From NCBI RefSeq assembly GCF_000473045.1, contig NZ_AXAY01000030.1, positions 49,941-113,940 on the forward strand: a stretch of DNA of 64,000 nucleotides, given 5' to 3'. Below are positions 19,502-29,654 of the stretch, in pieces. Made by a program: the position numbers and the translations under genes. Positions within the stretch are counted from its first letter, which is position 1. Every line of letters begins with the position of its first letter. The notes beneath the pieces are model-generated. The model made no database searches, was not told the DNA's origin, and saw only the letters and a program-made list of their open reading frames with translations. Origin of the DNA: Bradyrhizobium sp. WSM3983 (GTDB lineage: Bacteria; Pseudomonadota; Alphaproteobacteria; Rhizobiales; Xanthobacteraceae).

Positions 19502-20926
19502 ATGCTAAGCAACAGCGCGAAGCCGGTTTGGGATATCGTTCAATCTCTCGAGGCTGGCTTTCACAAACTCAGTGATGACATCTGGGATCATCCAGAACTC
19601 AACTACCAAGAATTTTACGCCGCGAACGCTCACAGGGCTCAGCTCGACGCACACGGATTTCGTGTCACGGAAGGTCTAAGCGGCATTCCAACCGCTCTTA
19701 TGGGCGAAGCCGGCGAAGGCGGGCCGGTCATTGCTATTTTGGGGGAGTTTGATGCGCTCCCGGGTCTAAGTCAGGAAGCTGGGCTTTCTGTTCAGCAGCC
19801 TATAGCTCTGGGCGCATCAGGTCATGGCTGTGGGCATCATCTATTAGGTTCCGCCTCGCTTCTGGCAGCTGTTGCCGTTAAACAGTGGCTCGTCGAAAAC
19901 AAACTTCAAGGACGGGTTCGATATTATGGTTGCCCGGCTGAAGAAGGCGGTTCCTCGAAAAGCTTTTTGGTCCGTGATGGAGCGTTCGAGGATGTCGACG
20001 TCGCGATCAGCTGGCATCCCGCCGGATTTATGGGCGTATACAACCCCGTATCATTGGCATGCGTGGAACTGGAGTTCACATTCCACGGTCTCGCTTCTCA
20101 TGCGTCGGCTGCACCTCACCTTGGTCGCAGCGCTTTAGACGCGGTCGAGTTAATGAATGTGGGCGTCAATTATATGCGAGAGCATATGCCGACCTCTGCT
20201 CGCGTACATTATGCGATGATCGATGGTGGTGGCATTTCTCCGAATGTTGTTCAGCCTCGAGCCGTGGTTCGGCACTTGGTGAGGGCTCGGACTCTTGGCG
20301 AAATGTGGGAATTGGTTGCACGCGTCAAAAAGATCGCGGACGGCGCAGCATTGATGACTGAAACTTCCGTCGAAGTAAATCAACTCTCGGGGGAGGCCAA
20401 CATAGTTGCCAATGCAGTGCTAGAAAATGCGATGCAAGAAAACTTGCTTCAGCTTGGTGGCCCGGGCTTCGACGACGCTGATCGGCAGTTTGCAAAGCAG
20501 ATTCAAAGCAGCTTGTCTATCGATGATATCAGAGCGGCGTATATTCGCTTCGGATTCCCCTCTAGCGACGAGTCACTATCGGAGCAAGTTGCCCCGCTCT
20601 ATGGGGCCTCGACAGACGGGATCGGGTCAACCGACGTCGGAACAGTCAGCTGGGTCGTCCCTACAGTCCAATGTCGAGTTAGCTGTTACGCAGCGGGCAC
20701 CCCGTATCATTCCTGGCAACTGGTCGCTCAGGGGAAGGCGCCAGCCGCCCACAAGGGATTGACGCAGGCCGCAAAGGCCATGGCTGGGCTCGCCTCCGAT
20801 CTTATCAAGCAGCCAGCTTTGCTTACCGCGGCCAAGGCTGAGTTCGCTCAGTTCAGAGAGAATCACTCATTCATAAATCCGGTTGGTCCTGAGGCAAAGC
20901 CAGCCCTCCGCATGTCAATGAAATAG
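19502..20926 (+). CDS. M20 amidohydrolase, AbgB-like
   Basis: 474 residues from ATG 19502 (MLSNSAKPVWDIVQSLEAGF), with GGGAGA 9 nt before it; the open frame extends to a TTG at 19409 without a ribosome site. Metal-site blocks of M20 peptidases are present: ILGEFDALPG, GASGHGCGHHLLGS and CPAEEGGSSKSFLVRDG, with a dimerisation domain and a late STDGIGSTDVGTVSWVVPT. The closest family type is p-aminobenzoyl-glutamate hydrolase subunit B and other N-acyl amino acid or amide hydrolases. It follows the amidohydrolase by 134 nt. A frameshifted, internally deleted paralogue lies at 29655-30853 ahead of an ABC importer, which links this enzyme type to an imported amide. Confidence 0.87.
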   Translation: MLSNSAKPVWDIVQSLEAGFHKLSDDIWDHPELNYQEFYAANAHRAQLDAHGFRVTEGLSGIPTALMGEAGEGGPVIAILGEFDALPGLSQEAGLSVQQPIALGASGHGCGHHLLGSASLLAAVAVKQWLVENKLQGRVRYYGCPAEEGGSSKSFLVRDGAFEDVDVAISWHPAGFMGVYNPVSLACVELEFTFHGLASHASAAPHLGRSALDAVELMNVGVNYMREHMPTSARVHYAMIDGGGISPNVVQPRAVVRHLVRARTLGEMWELVARVKKIADGAALMTETSVEVNQLSGEANIVANAVLENAMQENLLQLGGPGFDDADRQFAKQIQSSLSIDDIRAAYIRFGFPSSDESLSEQVAPLYGASTDGIGSTDVGTVSWVVPTVQCRVSCYAAGTPYHSWQLVAQGKAPAAHKGLTQAAKAMAGLASDLIKQPALLTAAKAEFAQFRENHSFINPVGPEAKPALRMSMK

Positions 20927-21206
20927 GTGTTGCTATCACGCAGATTGCGATTAGGCATCGGCTCCGGCCGCTGCCTCTCTGAGATGCTGAAGGCGGCCAC
21001 TTTTCCTCTCAAGAGATTCGCCTGCATCAGGCTTCGCGTATCGTCGCGTGCATCTCTGGCCGCCAGTATTAATAGCTCGCAATCCTTTTGCGCGAGCTAC
21101 GCGCCGACGAAGACACTGCGCAGAAGACCTGCACAAGTTTCTCCTGTAGAGCCGATTCAATCGCAAAAAAGCTGTATTGCCGATCGGAATGTACTATGTT
21201 AGCGGC

Positions 21207-21920
21207 ATGACAAACGCCACTATGAAATCCTTGGGCATCCTCCGCTTGGACCGGTTCTTGCCGCCGGGTACAGTCGCGGCCGATCCGCCCGACGGCTCAA
21301 TCCTCAACCCATCAACCTTTGATTTTCCCACGATTTTCGAAGTCGTGGAGGGGGCGGGTGTGGAGCGGGTTGTTAAAGGCGACGTTGCTTTAGAGCCGGC
21401 CTTCATTGCTGCGGCCAAAAGAGTAATTGATAGGGGTGCGGTAGTTATCGCTACAACGTGCGGCTTTGCTATTAGGCATCAAAGAGCAATATCGCAGGCT
21501 GTCTCCGTTCCTGTCGTAACTTCAAGTCTACTTCTGCTGCCCCTATTGCTTCGACAGCTTCCGCCGAAAGCTAAGATTGCTGTCCTAACCTACGACTCAA
21601 GGCACTGCAGCGAAGATTTGTTTGATCTCGAAAAACGGGAAGATCGTGGCCGAATTGTAGTCGGTGGCATCGAAGGTGGCAAGTTTTGGCACGACGAGCT
21701 GAAGTCGCCTCCTCCTCCGGTTGACGTTCAATCGATCGAAGCCGACGTTGCTGCTTGCATACAGCGGTTGCGGAGCTCCAAGCCGGAAATCGCTTTGATC
21801 TTGTTCGAATGTGCCGCGTTTCCGTCCGTCTCAGCCTCGATCCGCCGTCTGACCAGGCTGCCACTCTATGACATTACCGACCTGTGCCGTATGAGCATGG
21901 CCGCTGTCAGACAAGGCTGA
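21207..21920 (+). CDS. Asp/Glu/hydantoin racemase-family protein
   Basis: About 237 residues. The family pair of cysteines is present in VVIATTCGFAIRHQ and LILFECAAFPSV, placed as in Asp/Glu racemase, hydantoin racemase and EutA/maleate isomerase relatives. The N-terminus KSLGILRLDRFLPPG fits the first strand. Starts at 21189, 21207 and 21219 are all possible, none with a clear ribosome site. It probably inverts or isomerises a small amino or keto acid. Ectoine and hydantoin clusters often carry such a protein, so it fits the nearby hydrolases. No terminator was seen after it. Confidence 0.75.
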   Translation: MTNATMKSLGILRLDRFLPPGTVAADPPDGSILNPSTFDFPTIFEVVEGAGVERVVKGDVALEPAFIAAAKRVIDRGAVVIATTCGFAIRHQRAISQAVSVPVVTSSLLLLPLLLRQLPPKAKIAVLTYDSRHCSEDLFDLEKREDRGRIVVGGIEGGKFWHDELKSPPPPVDVQSIEADVAACIQRLRSSKPEIALILFECAAFPSVSASIRRLTRLPLYDITDLCRMSMAAVRQG

Positions 21921-22129
21921 TCACTATCTTTGCGGCGGCCTCGCTCTTCGGGGTACCGGGGCATCGACGACCCCGCTGGACCACTTTGTCCTGCTAGGTG
22001 TCGAGCAAGCAAACTTGCCCTCTGACGCACATTTGATGACGGCAGAGCTGATCACGCGGCGCCCAGCCATCGCGCTTCGAGAAGGTATAGCTTTGCGAGC
22101 CCATGACGAGTTTGAGTTTTATAATCTGT

Positions 22130-22513
22130 GCTTCGACCTAACCGTTTGACCAAGGCTGCGTGATCGCAGCGCGCACGGCAACGGCGATTGCGATAGCGGG
22201 CGAACGATCAGCTCGTGGGGTCGTCCGGCCGTCGTACAACCCGAAGCAAACGTATCGTTGCTGACCGGCAGCATCAGCCGCCTGGCAAAGTTCGCTGCTG
22301 GGCCGCCGCCGAGTGCCCGCCCAGATGATGGATGATGCATTCTAGCCGTGCCGTCCAGCGCGACCGGTTCGGGAGAACATCGTCTCCGAACCGTTCAGCA
22401 ATAATTCGTCGCCGACAACAGGGCACCTCGCAAACGAACCGCCGCGCGATCATGCGGAGGCGTACCGTACGCATACGACGAAGACCGCCTGATTGATGCA
22501 TGCGCGCGGGCAC
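22130..22513 (-). pseudogene. ISL3-family transposase fragment
   Basis: Minus-strand text TVRLRMIARRFVCEVPCCRR, RIIAERFGDDVLPNRSRWTA and RLECIIHHLGG, then a shifted frame with ALGGGPAANFARRLMLPVSN. This is the N-terminal zinc-ribbon/HTH part of ISL3 transposases. The DDE domain is absent and the frame is broken. The preceding 200 bases (21921-22130) hold nothing recognised. Confidence 0.7.
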
Positions 22514-22543
22514 GGCGAGTTCTATGATGGCGACGCGTGAAGG

Positions 22544-24192
22544 TCAGGCGGCTTGCTGATCGGTGGAGTTACGGGCTTGGCGCAGCAGCTTCCATTCCCA
22601 GGGTAGCAGCTCGTGCAGACGCGATGCGGAAAGATCGGCGATGCGGGCAAGGATGTCGGCGAGCCAGGCTTTGGGGTCGACGTCGTTCAGGCGACAGGTC
22701 GTGATCATTGTCAGCATGATGGCGGCGCGGTCGGCGCCGCGCAGGCTGCCGGCGAAGGTCCAGTTGCGCCTGCCCAACGCGATGCCGCGTAACGCTCTTT
22801 CAGCGGCGTTGTTGCTGAGGCAGATCCTGCCATCGTCGAGGAAGCGGGCGAAGTCGTCCCAGCGCCTGAGCATGTAGTTTATGGGCTTCAGAACCTCGGA
22901 GGAGCGCTATAGGGTTTCCCGCTCACAGAGCAGCCAGGCGTGCATGTCGTCGAGAAGCGGCTTGCTCTGCTCCTGGCGTACGGCACGCCGCTCGTCGGCT
23001 CTGCGGCCGTTGATGGCGCGCTCGATCTCGAACAGGGCGTCCAGACGCCTGACCGCCTCCAGCGCGATCGGGGAGACCCGTTTGCCTTTCTGTCCGTCCC
23101 GGGCAGTTTTCTCGATGTCGGCCAGCTCGAAGAAGCCCCGCCGCGCATGGGCCAGGCAAAATGCCGGCGTGATCGGCATCGCTTTCTTTTGCGGGTCGAA
23201 GAGCGGCTCGAAGCCGCTATAGCAATCCGCCTGCAGGATGCCGGCGAAGACGGATGCTTCTGGGGATGCTCACCCCGTCGGTCGCTCGAGGCGTAGTAGA
23301 CCGCCGCCGGCGGCGCAGGCCCACCGTAGGGCCGGTCGTCGCGCACATAGGTCCAGATCCGGCCGGTCGTGCACTTGCCCTTGGCCAGGATGCGGATGGT
23401 GGTGTCGTCGCCATGAAGGCGCTCGGCCGCGAGCACGTGACGCTCGATCAGCTGGAAGAGCGGCATGACGGCGAAGGTTCCGTGGCCGACCTGGTCGGCC
23501 AGCGTCGACAGCGGCAGGTCGATCCTCTCGGCCTTAAAGCGCACACTCTGGCGGTTGAGCGGGATATGCATGCCGAACTTGTCGAACAGGATCGTCGCCA
23601 GCAATTGCGGACCGATGAAGCCGCGCGGCGTGGCATGGAATGGTGCCGGCGGCTGGCTGATCTTCTCGCAATCGCGGCAGGTGAACTTTTCCCGCACCGT
23701 CTCGATCAGCTTGAACCGGCGCGGGATCTCCTCCAGCGTCTCGATCACATCCTCGCCCAGCTTCGCCAGTCGCGATCCTCCGCAGCAGGCGCAGTTCGTT
23801 GGCGCCTCAATGACGACGCGCTCGCGTTCGATGTCATCCGGCCAGGGCTTGCGCACCGGCCGCTTACGCGTGAAGGCGCGCACGCTCTGGGTTTTCGCCG
23901 CGGCGGTACGTGCGGCAAGCTCATCCTCGCTCGCCGTGGTGATGAGTTCTTCGAGCTCCAATTCCAATTGCTCGAACAGCCGCGCCGTGCGCTCGGAGCG
24001 CTGCCCGCATAGTTCGCGCTTGAGCTTCTCGATCCGAAGCTCAAGATGCACGATCAGCGCCTCGTTGGCCGACAGCTCCGCCCGCGCACTGGCAGCTACC
24101 GCCTCGGCTTGCAGCCGCGCCTCACGCTCGACCTGCAGCGCCGCCAGGGCACTCACGAGGTCCGATGGAACGTCGTCCGGCTTCGATGTCAT
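22544..24192 (-). pseudogene. tnpC: IS66 transposase TnpC (element A), frameshifted
   Basis: The N-terminal part reads normally (KLKRELCGQRSERTARLFEQ, zinc ribbon CACCGGSRLAKLGEDV, FTCRDCEKISQPPAPFHA, LHGDDTTIRILAKG). Near 23265 the frame is lost for about 350 bases; YDGYSGFEPLF-type text should follow. The C-terminal piece 22544-22873 is in its own frame (RICLSNNAAERALRGIALGR, then RLHELLPWEW). At least two shifts make it inactive. Confidence 0.8.
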
Positions 24193-24238
24193 AAAGCCAT
24201 TGAATCAGATCACGTTGCAGATTCAAACCGTAAAGCGG

Positions 24239-24586
24239 CTATCCGACCCGCGTTGGTCGCAGCGTTTCTTGAGGGTTGCGCCAATCGATTCCGGACAACA
24301 CGTAGTTCATCTGCGCCGGTGAGATCGTCACTGCTTCGCCCGCAACCGATGGCCAGATGAACCTTCCTCTCTCGAGTCTCTTGGTAAACAGGCATGCTCC
24401 TTGGCCATCGTGCCAGATCACCTTCACAAGATCGCTTCGGCGAACGCGGAACACGAACAGATGACCGCTGAGCGGGTCCTTGCGCAGCACCTCCTGCACC
24501 TGGAGTGCCAACGACGGAAAGCCTCGGCGCATGTCCGTGTAGCCTGTCGCGAGCCAGACTCGCGCGCCCGTCGGAACCGGGATCAT
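24239..24586 (-). CDS. tnpB: IS66 accessory protein TnpB (element A)
   Basis: 115 residues, MIPVPTGARVWLATGYTDMR, LFVFRVRRSDLVKVIWHDGQ and ISPAQMNYVLSGIDW, the standard IS66 Orf2. It is intact and overlaps the tnpA stop (ATGA). The exact function of TnpB is not settled for the family, but it is needed for transposition. Confidence 0.85.
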   Translation of the reverse strand: MIPVPTGARVWLATGYTDMRRGFPSLALQVQEVLRKDPLSGHLFVFRVRRSDLVKVIWHDGQGACLFTKRLERGRFIWPSVAGEAVTISPAQMNYVLSGIDWRNPQETLRPTRVG

Positions 24587-24980
24587 CGGCGTACCAAAGC
24601 ATCGAGAACGCGACGTAGCGCGTCTCCATCAACGTCGCCATCGACCCGGATGCGGTGCCCGCTACCAAGATCAATCTCGATGATGCCCTGGCTCTTCCGT
24701 CGACGCGCCGTCGTCGTCAATGGCGCTTCGGCTACCTCCCGCGGCGGCACAGACGGCCAATCTCGACCGGCACGAACGGCGCTATACTCGTTTCACCGTG
24801 CTTGCAAAGCTCCTTGCGCCACCTGAACAGCTGGCTCACATGAAGCCCGGCCATGCGTGCCACCTCGGAAACATTGGCTCCGGGCTCGAGCGATGCCGCA
24901 ACAAGCCGTTCCTTCTCATCCTGCGACCACCGGCGCCGCCGCTCGACCGACGTGATAACCTCTGCCCGCGAAAACATCAT
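24583..24980 (-). pseudogene. tnpA: IS66 TnpA (element A), one frameshift
   Basis: ATG 24980 or 24977 starts MMFSRAEVITSVERRRRWSQ with the HTH VSEVARMAGLHVSQLFRWRK. A one-base shift near 24745 (in a run of G and C) separates this from the conserved end IIEIDLGSGHRIRVDGDVDG, which stops at 24583 in the tnpB overlap. Only the shift prevents a normal 130-residue TnpA. Confidence 0.75.
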
Positions 24981-25059
24981 AGCGCTTCTCCTAGGATTAC
25001 TCCTAGGATCTGCAGCCCTCGCGTCCCTCAAGCAAGGCGGCCTTTGGCGGAGGGATACG

Positions 25060-25688
25060 GCGTACCTGCTTGCCCGCACAGAGTAAATCTGCGGCTTGTT
25101 TGTCCTATCGGCTATGGACTCGGCGCGATTTCGTCCCGTACAACGGGGCACTCGACCATTCCGAATTTGGATCGGACGGCTAAATTAATCGAATCAGATG
25201 AATCACTTACGCTCTCGATAACTAGCCCATCCGGCACAAGCGATGAATTCGAATACCGGCTCGCATGGCGCTGACTTCTCGTGGAGCCAAAAATCATCAC
25301 ATGTGGCCCAATGTTGCCCCTCGATTAGCTGAGGCGGTTAGGAGGCGGCCCGGCGAAGCGGGCTGGGATTGCTCAGCCCGGAAACCATCGTGCCCTTGAT
25401 GATCCAGGCCTTCCGGCCATCGCCAGCTGATCTGCCCGCTCCTGCCGGCGAACGCGGTGTCCCACCGCCACCACTCTCTGGGACACGATCGCATGCAACG
25501 ATCGGACGAACAAGAAAGGCGCCTGAATCGTTTTGTCAGCATGAGCTGATCAATCGAAATGCATTTCGCCTGCAACACGGTTTCCTGGCTTCTACGAAGT
25601 GATCCTGAGTAGGAGAATCGGGCTCTGCTTACATAGTTGTTTACCAGGGCTCGTGTCGTTCGATCCAAATGGAGAAGCCCTGGTGTCC
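25060..25688. other. Gene-free stretch between IS66-A and the ABC operon
   Basis: No gene recognised. One open frame (25297-25728, minus) has arginine-rich text without a domain and overlaps the terminator, so it is not credible. The stretch probably holds eroded IS sequence. Confidence 0.4.
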
Positions 25689-25720
25689 TTTTAAAATAAA
25701 AGGGGGCTAAGAGCCCCCTC
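25689..25720 (-). terminator. Rho-independent terminator of ABC operon
   Basis: On the minus strand AGGGGGCT-CTT-AGCCCCCT is followed by TTTATTTTAA. The stem is perfect and starts 13 nt after the stop codon of the substrate-binding protein gene. It ends the minus-strand transporter operon. Confidence 0.88.
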
Positions 25721-25732
25721 CTAATCATATTT

Positions 25733-26785
25733 TTAGCCTCGAAGAACTTTATTCATGCGCTCCATCAGCTCGCCGCGCTGTTTCATGAGCGTAGCCCAGT
25801 CAACCTTTCGCTTCATTGCGACCCGCTCTGGTGAATTCAGCAGAATTTGAGATGCCAAATCGCCGAGAGCCACGTCGGTCGTCGGCCCGTACCGGTAGGC
25901 AGTAGGAAGTGTAATCTGGCCTTGGTCTGAAAGGGCCTGCTGAATATAAGCTAATGCGGCCTCGCGATTGCGGCCACCTTTCACAACGTTAACGTACGAA
26001 AATACCGAGTAGATCCCCTTTGTTGGAACGACAGTCTGTATGGGCACGCCAGACGTGCGGAGCTCGTGGGCGCGTCCGTCCCAGAAGATGCCCGCCTGCG
26101 CTTCGCCTTGGCTGAAAAGCTGAAGTTGAGCAACGGTGCTGTTCGGGGTTGCCATCACATTATCCTTGGCTTCCGCCAGGATTTTGAAGGCAGGCTCCAT
26201 ATTGGTAACGGATCCGCCATTTTCTTCGGCAAGCGCAAGAAGCATCAACGGCGCCGAACTGATACCGGTGCCAAGGATCGCGACTTTGCCCTTCAGATCC
26301 GGACGCGCGATATCGGAATAGGCTGTAAGGGGCGTGCTGATCGTCTTCGAATTGAAAACCGGAACCTGAGATGCGACCGAGAACGGGGTGCCGTAATCGC
26401 CGAATTCGCGGTATCCGGGGAGAATTCGCGAAACATTTGGCACGTCGGCCGTAGTTATAGGCTCTAGAACGTCAGCGGCAATGAGCTCCGGCATCAGGTT
26501 GCTGTCAATCATAAATAGATCCAGGTGCGGATTGCCCTTATTTGACATAAGCTTCACAGCCTCTCCCGGCCCGGACGCGGCAATGTACTCCACTTTTAAG
26601 CCGGTCTTCTCTTCGAGCGGCTTGGCAACTCCTTCCATGAGCGCCTTGTCATAGTTGCCACCAAAGCCATTTATCCTGAGAGTCACTCCTGCAAATCGCT
26701 TCTGCTGGGCGTGAACAACAGGCGCCGTAATAAATGGCAAAGCTGTAACTGCCGCGGATGTTTTGAGAAAGTCACGTCGTTTCAT
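25733..26785 (-). CDS. Polyamine-type ABC substrate-binding protein (PotD-like)
   Basis: 350 residues from ATG 26785, preceded by GGAGGAG. The start MKRRDFLKTSAAVTALPF is a Tat-type signal (RRDFLK, hydrophobic stretch, PVVHAQQ cleavage region), so the protein should be exported folded to the periplasm. The rest is a family 1 extracellular solute-binding protein (LRINGFGGNYDKALMEGVAK, DLFMIDSNLMPELIAADVLE, AGIFWDGRAHELRTSG) as in spermidine/putrescine or other cationic amide importers. It lies 89 nt after the ATPase gene, last in the operon. Given the neighbouring M20, M24 and racemase genes the ligand may be an amide or amino-acid derivative rather than a polyamine. Confidence 0.87.
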   Translation of the reverse strand: MKRRDFLKTSAAVTALPFITAPVVHAQQKRFAGVTLRINGFGGNYDKALMEGVAKPLEEKTGLKVEYIAASGPGEAVKLMSNKGNPHLDLFMIDSNLMPELIAADVLEPITTADVPNVSRILPGYREFGDYGTPFSVASQVPVFNSKTISTPLTAYSDIARPDLKGKVAILGTGISSAPLMLLALAEENGGSVTNMEPAFKILAEAKDNVMATPNSTVAQLQLFSQGEAQAGIFWDGRAHELRTSGVPIQTVVPTKGIYSVFSYVNVVKGGRNREAALAYIQQALSDQGQITLPTAYRYGPTTDVALGDLASQILLNSPERVAMKRKVDWATLMKQRGELMERMNKVLRG

Positions 26786-26874
26786 AGTACTCCTCCAGCG
26801 TGGATTGGCTCGTCCAACGAGCCGCTTAACAAAGGATCTGCTGATTGTTGGATGCGTTTCTGCCAGCATGATGC

Positions 26875-27930
26875 CTATACTTGATTTGGCACGACGCGAA
26901 CGCCGCCCGGATCGATAGCGATCTTAATCGTATCCCCCCGCTGCGGCTTCATGCCGACCGGGAAACGCGCGTCCATCAGAAGTTGGTCATATCCAATCGA
27001 AAGTTGCAGACGACTGACGTGACCATGATAGTCGCTTGCTTCGACGCGAGCGTGATGCGCTTGAAGTGTCGCGAGCTCATCCGCTCGGCGAACGAATTCC
27101 GGACGGACGACAACTGTGGCGGGGCCAGGATTCGCCTTCGTTGGAAGTCGCAATCCGCCGTTGGAGGTAAAAAGACCGCTTCCGTCGATATTGCCTTCAA
27201 GCAGTGCGCACGTTCCAATGAATTGCGCCACGAAGCGTGATGCAGGCGCATCGTAGACCTCTTCTGGACTCCCGATCTGTTCGACGAGACCCTGGTTCAT
27301 CACCACTATGCGATCGGCGAGTGTTAGCGCCTCTTCCTGATCGTGAGTCACGAAAAGCGTCGTCATGTTCAAGGACTTGATTAGCCCGTGTAGGTCCTCG
27401 CGAAGTCGAACGCGTAGTTGCGCATCTAGGTTGGAGAAAGGCTCGTCGAGTAGAAGCACCTTAGGCTGAAGCGCCAACGCTCTCGCAAGCGCGACGCGCT
27501 GCTGCTGACCGCCTGAGAGCGCCCTCGGGTAGCGGTCGGAGAGGTGCTGCAGTTCGACCCGCCGGAGGATATCTTGGATGCGCTCACGACGTTCGGCCTT
27601 CCTCATTCCGATGTTTACGAGGCCGTATTCCACGTTCTTGGCCACTGTCATGTGCGGAAACAAGGCGTAGTTTTGAAACACGATACCAATATCGCGTCGG
27701 TAAGCTGGGAGCTTTGTAACGTCCTGGCCCTCGATTGAGATATCGCCGCCCGTGGGATCAATGAAGCCTGCCAGCATGCGCAGGGTGGTTGTCTTGCCGC
27801 AGCCCGAAGGCCCTAGAAGGCAAACCAGCTCTCCTTTGCGAATGTCCAAGGAGATTGCGGCGACAGCCTTTACCCCACCATACGTCTTCTGGATGTTTTT
27901 GAAAGAAACGACGACGTTTTGCGCTTGCAT
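26875..27930 (-). CDS. Polyamine-type ABC transporter ATPase (PotA-like)
   Basis: 351 residues with Walker A GPSGCGKTT, Q-loop FQNYALFPHMTVAKN, signature LSGGQQQRVALARAL, Walker B VLLLDEPFSNLD and H-loop FVTHDQEEAL, then a TOBE domain (VVVRPEFVRRADEL onward). It powers import by the adjacent permeases. It begins 2 nt after the permease stop, so translation is likely coupled. Confidence 0.92.
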   Translation of the reverse strand: MQAQNVVVSFKNIQKTYGGVKAVAAISLDIRKGELVCLLGPSGCGKTTTLRMLAGFIDPTGGDISIEGQDVTKLPAYRRDIGIVFQNYALFPHMTVAKNVEYGLVNIGMRKAERRERIQDILRRVELQHLSDRYPRALSGGQQQRVALARALALQPKVLLLDEPFSNLDAQLRVRLREDLHGLIKSLNMTTLFVTHDQEEALTLADRIVVMNQGLVEQIGSPEEVYDAPASRFVAQFIGTCALLEGNIDGSGLFTSNGGLRLPTKANPGPATVVVRPEFVRRADELATLQAHHARVEASDYHGHVSRLQLSIGYDQLLMDARFPVGMKPQRGDTIKIAIDPGGVRVVPNQV

Positions 27931-27932
27931 TG

Positions 27933-28733
27933 TCAGATTACCGGTTTCGATCCTGAGAGCCTATCAGCCAGGAAGATGGTGAGCACCGTTACGAAAATCA
28001 CGATAGAAGAAACGGCAGCAACGAGGGGGTCATAATTTTGCTCGACATACGTGAGAACGTGTACGGGAAGCGTAATCTTATCTTCGTAACTTAAGAATAT
28101 GGATAGTGTTACGTTCCCGAAGGAGGTGACAAAGGCGAAGACCATTGCCGAGATTATACCTGGAAGCAGAAGCGGAATGGTGATCGTGCGTATGACGGTT
28201 GTAGGCGTCGCTCGCAGGCTCATTGCGGCTTGCTCAAGATTGCGGTCGAATAGAACCATGCTCGCGGTCAGCGTCCGAACGACATATGGAAGCGTAATCA
28301 CGATGTGTCCGAGCAGAAGTCCGGCAAACGTTTGGTTCAAGCCTATCCATACGAAGAACTGGATCAGGCCAAGGCCGAGGACGACCGTTGGAATGAGGAG
28401 AGGGGAGAGTAGGAAGCTCTGAATCAAATCCCGCCCGCGGAAGGCGTGGCGATCTAGCGCAAACGTCGCGGCCAAACCAATGACGAGTGAGCACACCGTC
28501 GCTAGAGCTGCCAGCTTCAGGCTCAAGCCGAGCGCATTCATGAACAGCGAGCTTTCCCATGCGGCGATGTACCAGCGCAGCGAGATGCCGGGCGGAGGAA
28601 AGGTCAGCGTTGTGCCTGGTGTCAAGGAGGTGGCCACAACGATTATGGCCGGCAGGAGCAGCATCGCATACACCAGCCAGCGTACCAAAGCGCCGATGAC
28701 GCTGAGCAATCGATCATGGAGATCAACGGACAT
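27933..28733 (-). CDS. ABC permease, PotC-like
   Basis: 266 residues from ATG 28733 (MSVDLHDRLLSV), with GAGG 6 nt before. Multi-span inner-membrane protein with the binding-protein-dependent EAA-type loop around LEQAAMSLRATPTTVIRTIT and a closing ILLPGIIS-like turn. Second permease of the importer; it overlaps the upstream permease gene by 11 nt. Confidence 0.88.
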   Translation of the reverse strand: MSVDLHDRLLSVIGALVRWLVYAMLLLPAIIVVATSLTPGTTLTFPPPGISLRWYIAAWESSLFMNALGLSLKLAALATVCSLVIGLAATFALDRHAFRGRDLIQSFLLSPLLIPTVVLGLGLIQFFVWIGLNQTFAGLLLGHIVITLPYVVRTLTASMVLFDRNLEQAAMSLRATPTTVIRTITIPLLLPGIISAMVFAFVTSFGNVTLSIFLSYEDKITLPVHVLTYVEQNYDPLVAAVSSIVIFVTVLTIFLADRLSGSKPVI

Positions 28734-29601
28734 GGAGACCTCGCGCAAGCGGGCGAACAATCAAGGCGCTGACTGTCGCCAAGATCCCAAGGCCGACCGC
28801 GAGTAGGATGAATGACATCGCTGCTCCGAACGGCCAGTTGAAGGTGATCAGGACCTCGTCATAGACCAACCCGCCGATCATATGAGTCCTTGGTCCTCCG
28901 ATGAGCCGCGGGGTCACAAACGCCGAAGCCGTCATGACAAAAATAAGGGTGAAGCCCGAAATAATACCGGGAGCAGCGAGTGGTATCACGATCTTGGCAA
29001 ACGTCTTCAGCCGCCGCGCTCTAAGACTCGTGGAAGCTTGTTCAAGAACAGGATCGATCTGAAGCACCACGTTCATGACCGAAAGTATCATGAAGGGCAG
29101 GAACTGCTGTACCAGAACCACGAGGACAGCAGAACGGTTGAAAAGAAGCTGCTTCGGCGTATTGGTGAGGCCCAGACCGATCAGAATGTTGTTGGCTAAA
29201 CCCTGTCTACCAAGCAGGACGAGCCATCCGAAAACAACGACGACTAGACTCAATGTTAGCGGCACGATGATCAATATCATGCGAACGCGTCTTTTCGCCG
29301 GCGGCAACCTCGCTAGCGAATATCCGACGGGAAAACCCAAGAGAAGGCATCCAACAGAAGTAATAATAGCATAAACGACGGTCTCCATTAAAACGGATAG
29401 ATAGAAGCTGTCGGCAAAAAACTTATAATACTGATTTAGCGAGAAACCCGATGATCCTATCGCAGTAGTCCCGGGATAAAAGCTGGCCCGGAATACCGAA
29501 GCCATGGGCAGGACTAAGAATACGACCAGCAGCAACATTGCTGGCGCGATGAGAATGATGAAATTTATTCTGTCGTACCGTGGGTCTGCCGTCTGCGACA
29601 T
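28723..29601 (-). CDS. ABC permease, PotB-like
   Basis: 292 residues, MSQTADPRYDRINFIILIAP, first helix APAMLLLVVFLVLPMASVF, and the EAA loop LEQASTSLRARRLKTFAKIV followed by PLAAPGIISGFTLIF. First permease of the importer and first intact gene of the operon. The broken M20 gene ends 53 nt upstream, so the ancestral operon probably began with the amidohydrolase. Confidence 0.88.
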   Translation of the reverse strand: MSQTADPRYDRINFIILIAPAMLLLVVFLVLPMASVFRASFYPGTTAIGSSGFSLNQYYKFFADSFYLSVLMETVVYAIITSVGCLLLGFPVGYSLARLPPAKRRVRMILIIVPLTLSLVVVVFGWLVLLGRQGLANNILIGLGLTNTPKQLLFNRSAVLVVLVQQFLPFMILSVMNVVLQIDPVLEQASTSLRARRLKTFAKIVIPLAAPGIISGFTLIFVMTASAFVTPRLIGGPRTHMIGGLVYDEVLITFNWPFGAAMSFILLAVGLGILATVSALIVRPLARGLHVR

Positions 29602-29654
29602 ACTATATCCTTCGCTGATAGGTTCGAAGCTGGCGATGCGAGATCCAGCTGCCG

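Larger units (their letters stand above)
22526..25058 (-). mobile_element. IS66-family element A (decayed)
   Basis: The order tnpA-tnpB-tnpC on the minus strand marks an IS66 element. The tnpA-side end reads (complement) GTATCCCTCCGCCAAAGGCC, ending at 25058. The opposite end near 22526 has an imperfect counterpart ending GTGAAGGTC. No matching 8-bp target duplication is visible. Both tnpA and tnpC are frameshifted. Confidence 0.75.

Noticed and set aside
23254..24322. Two plus-strand open frames of 252 and 285 residues
   Set aside because: They lie exactly opposite the IS66 tnpC gene, have no domains and are shadows of its codons.
25297..25728. 143-residue minus-strand open frame
   Set aside because: It overlaps the strong terminator of the ABC operon and has no domain or ribosome site.
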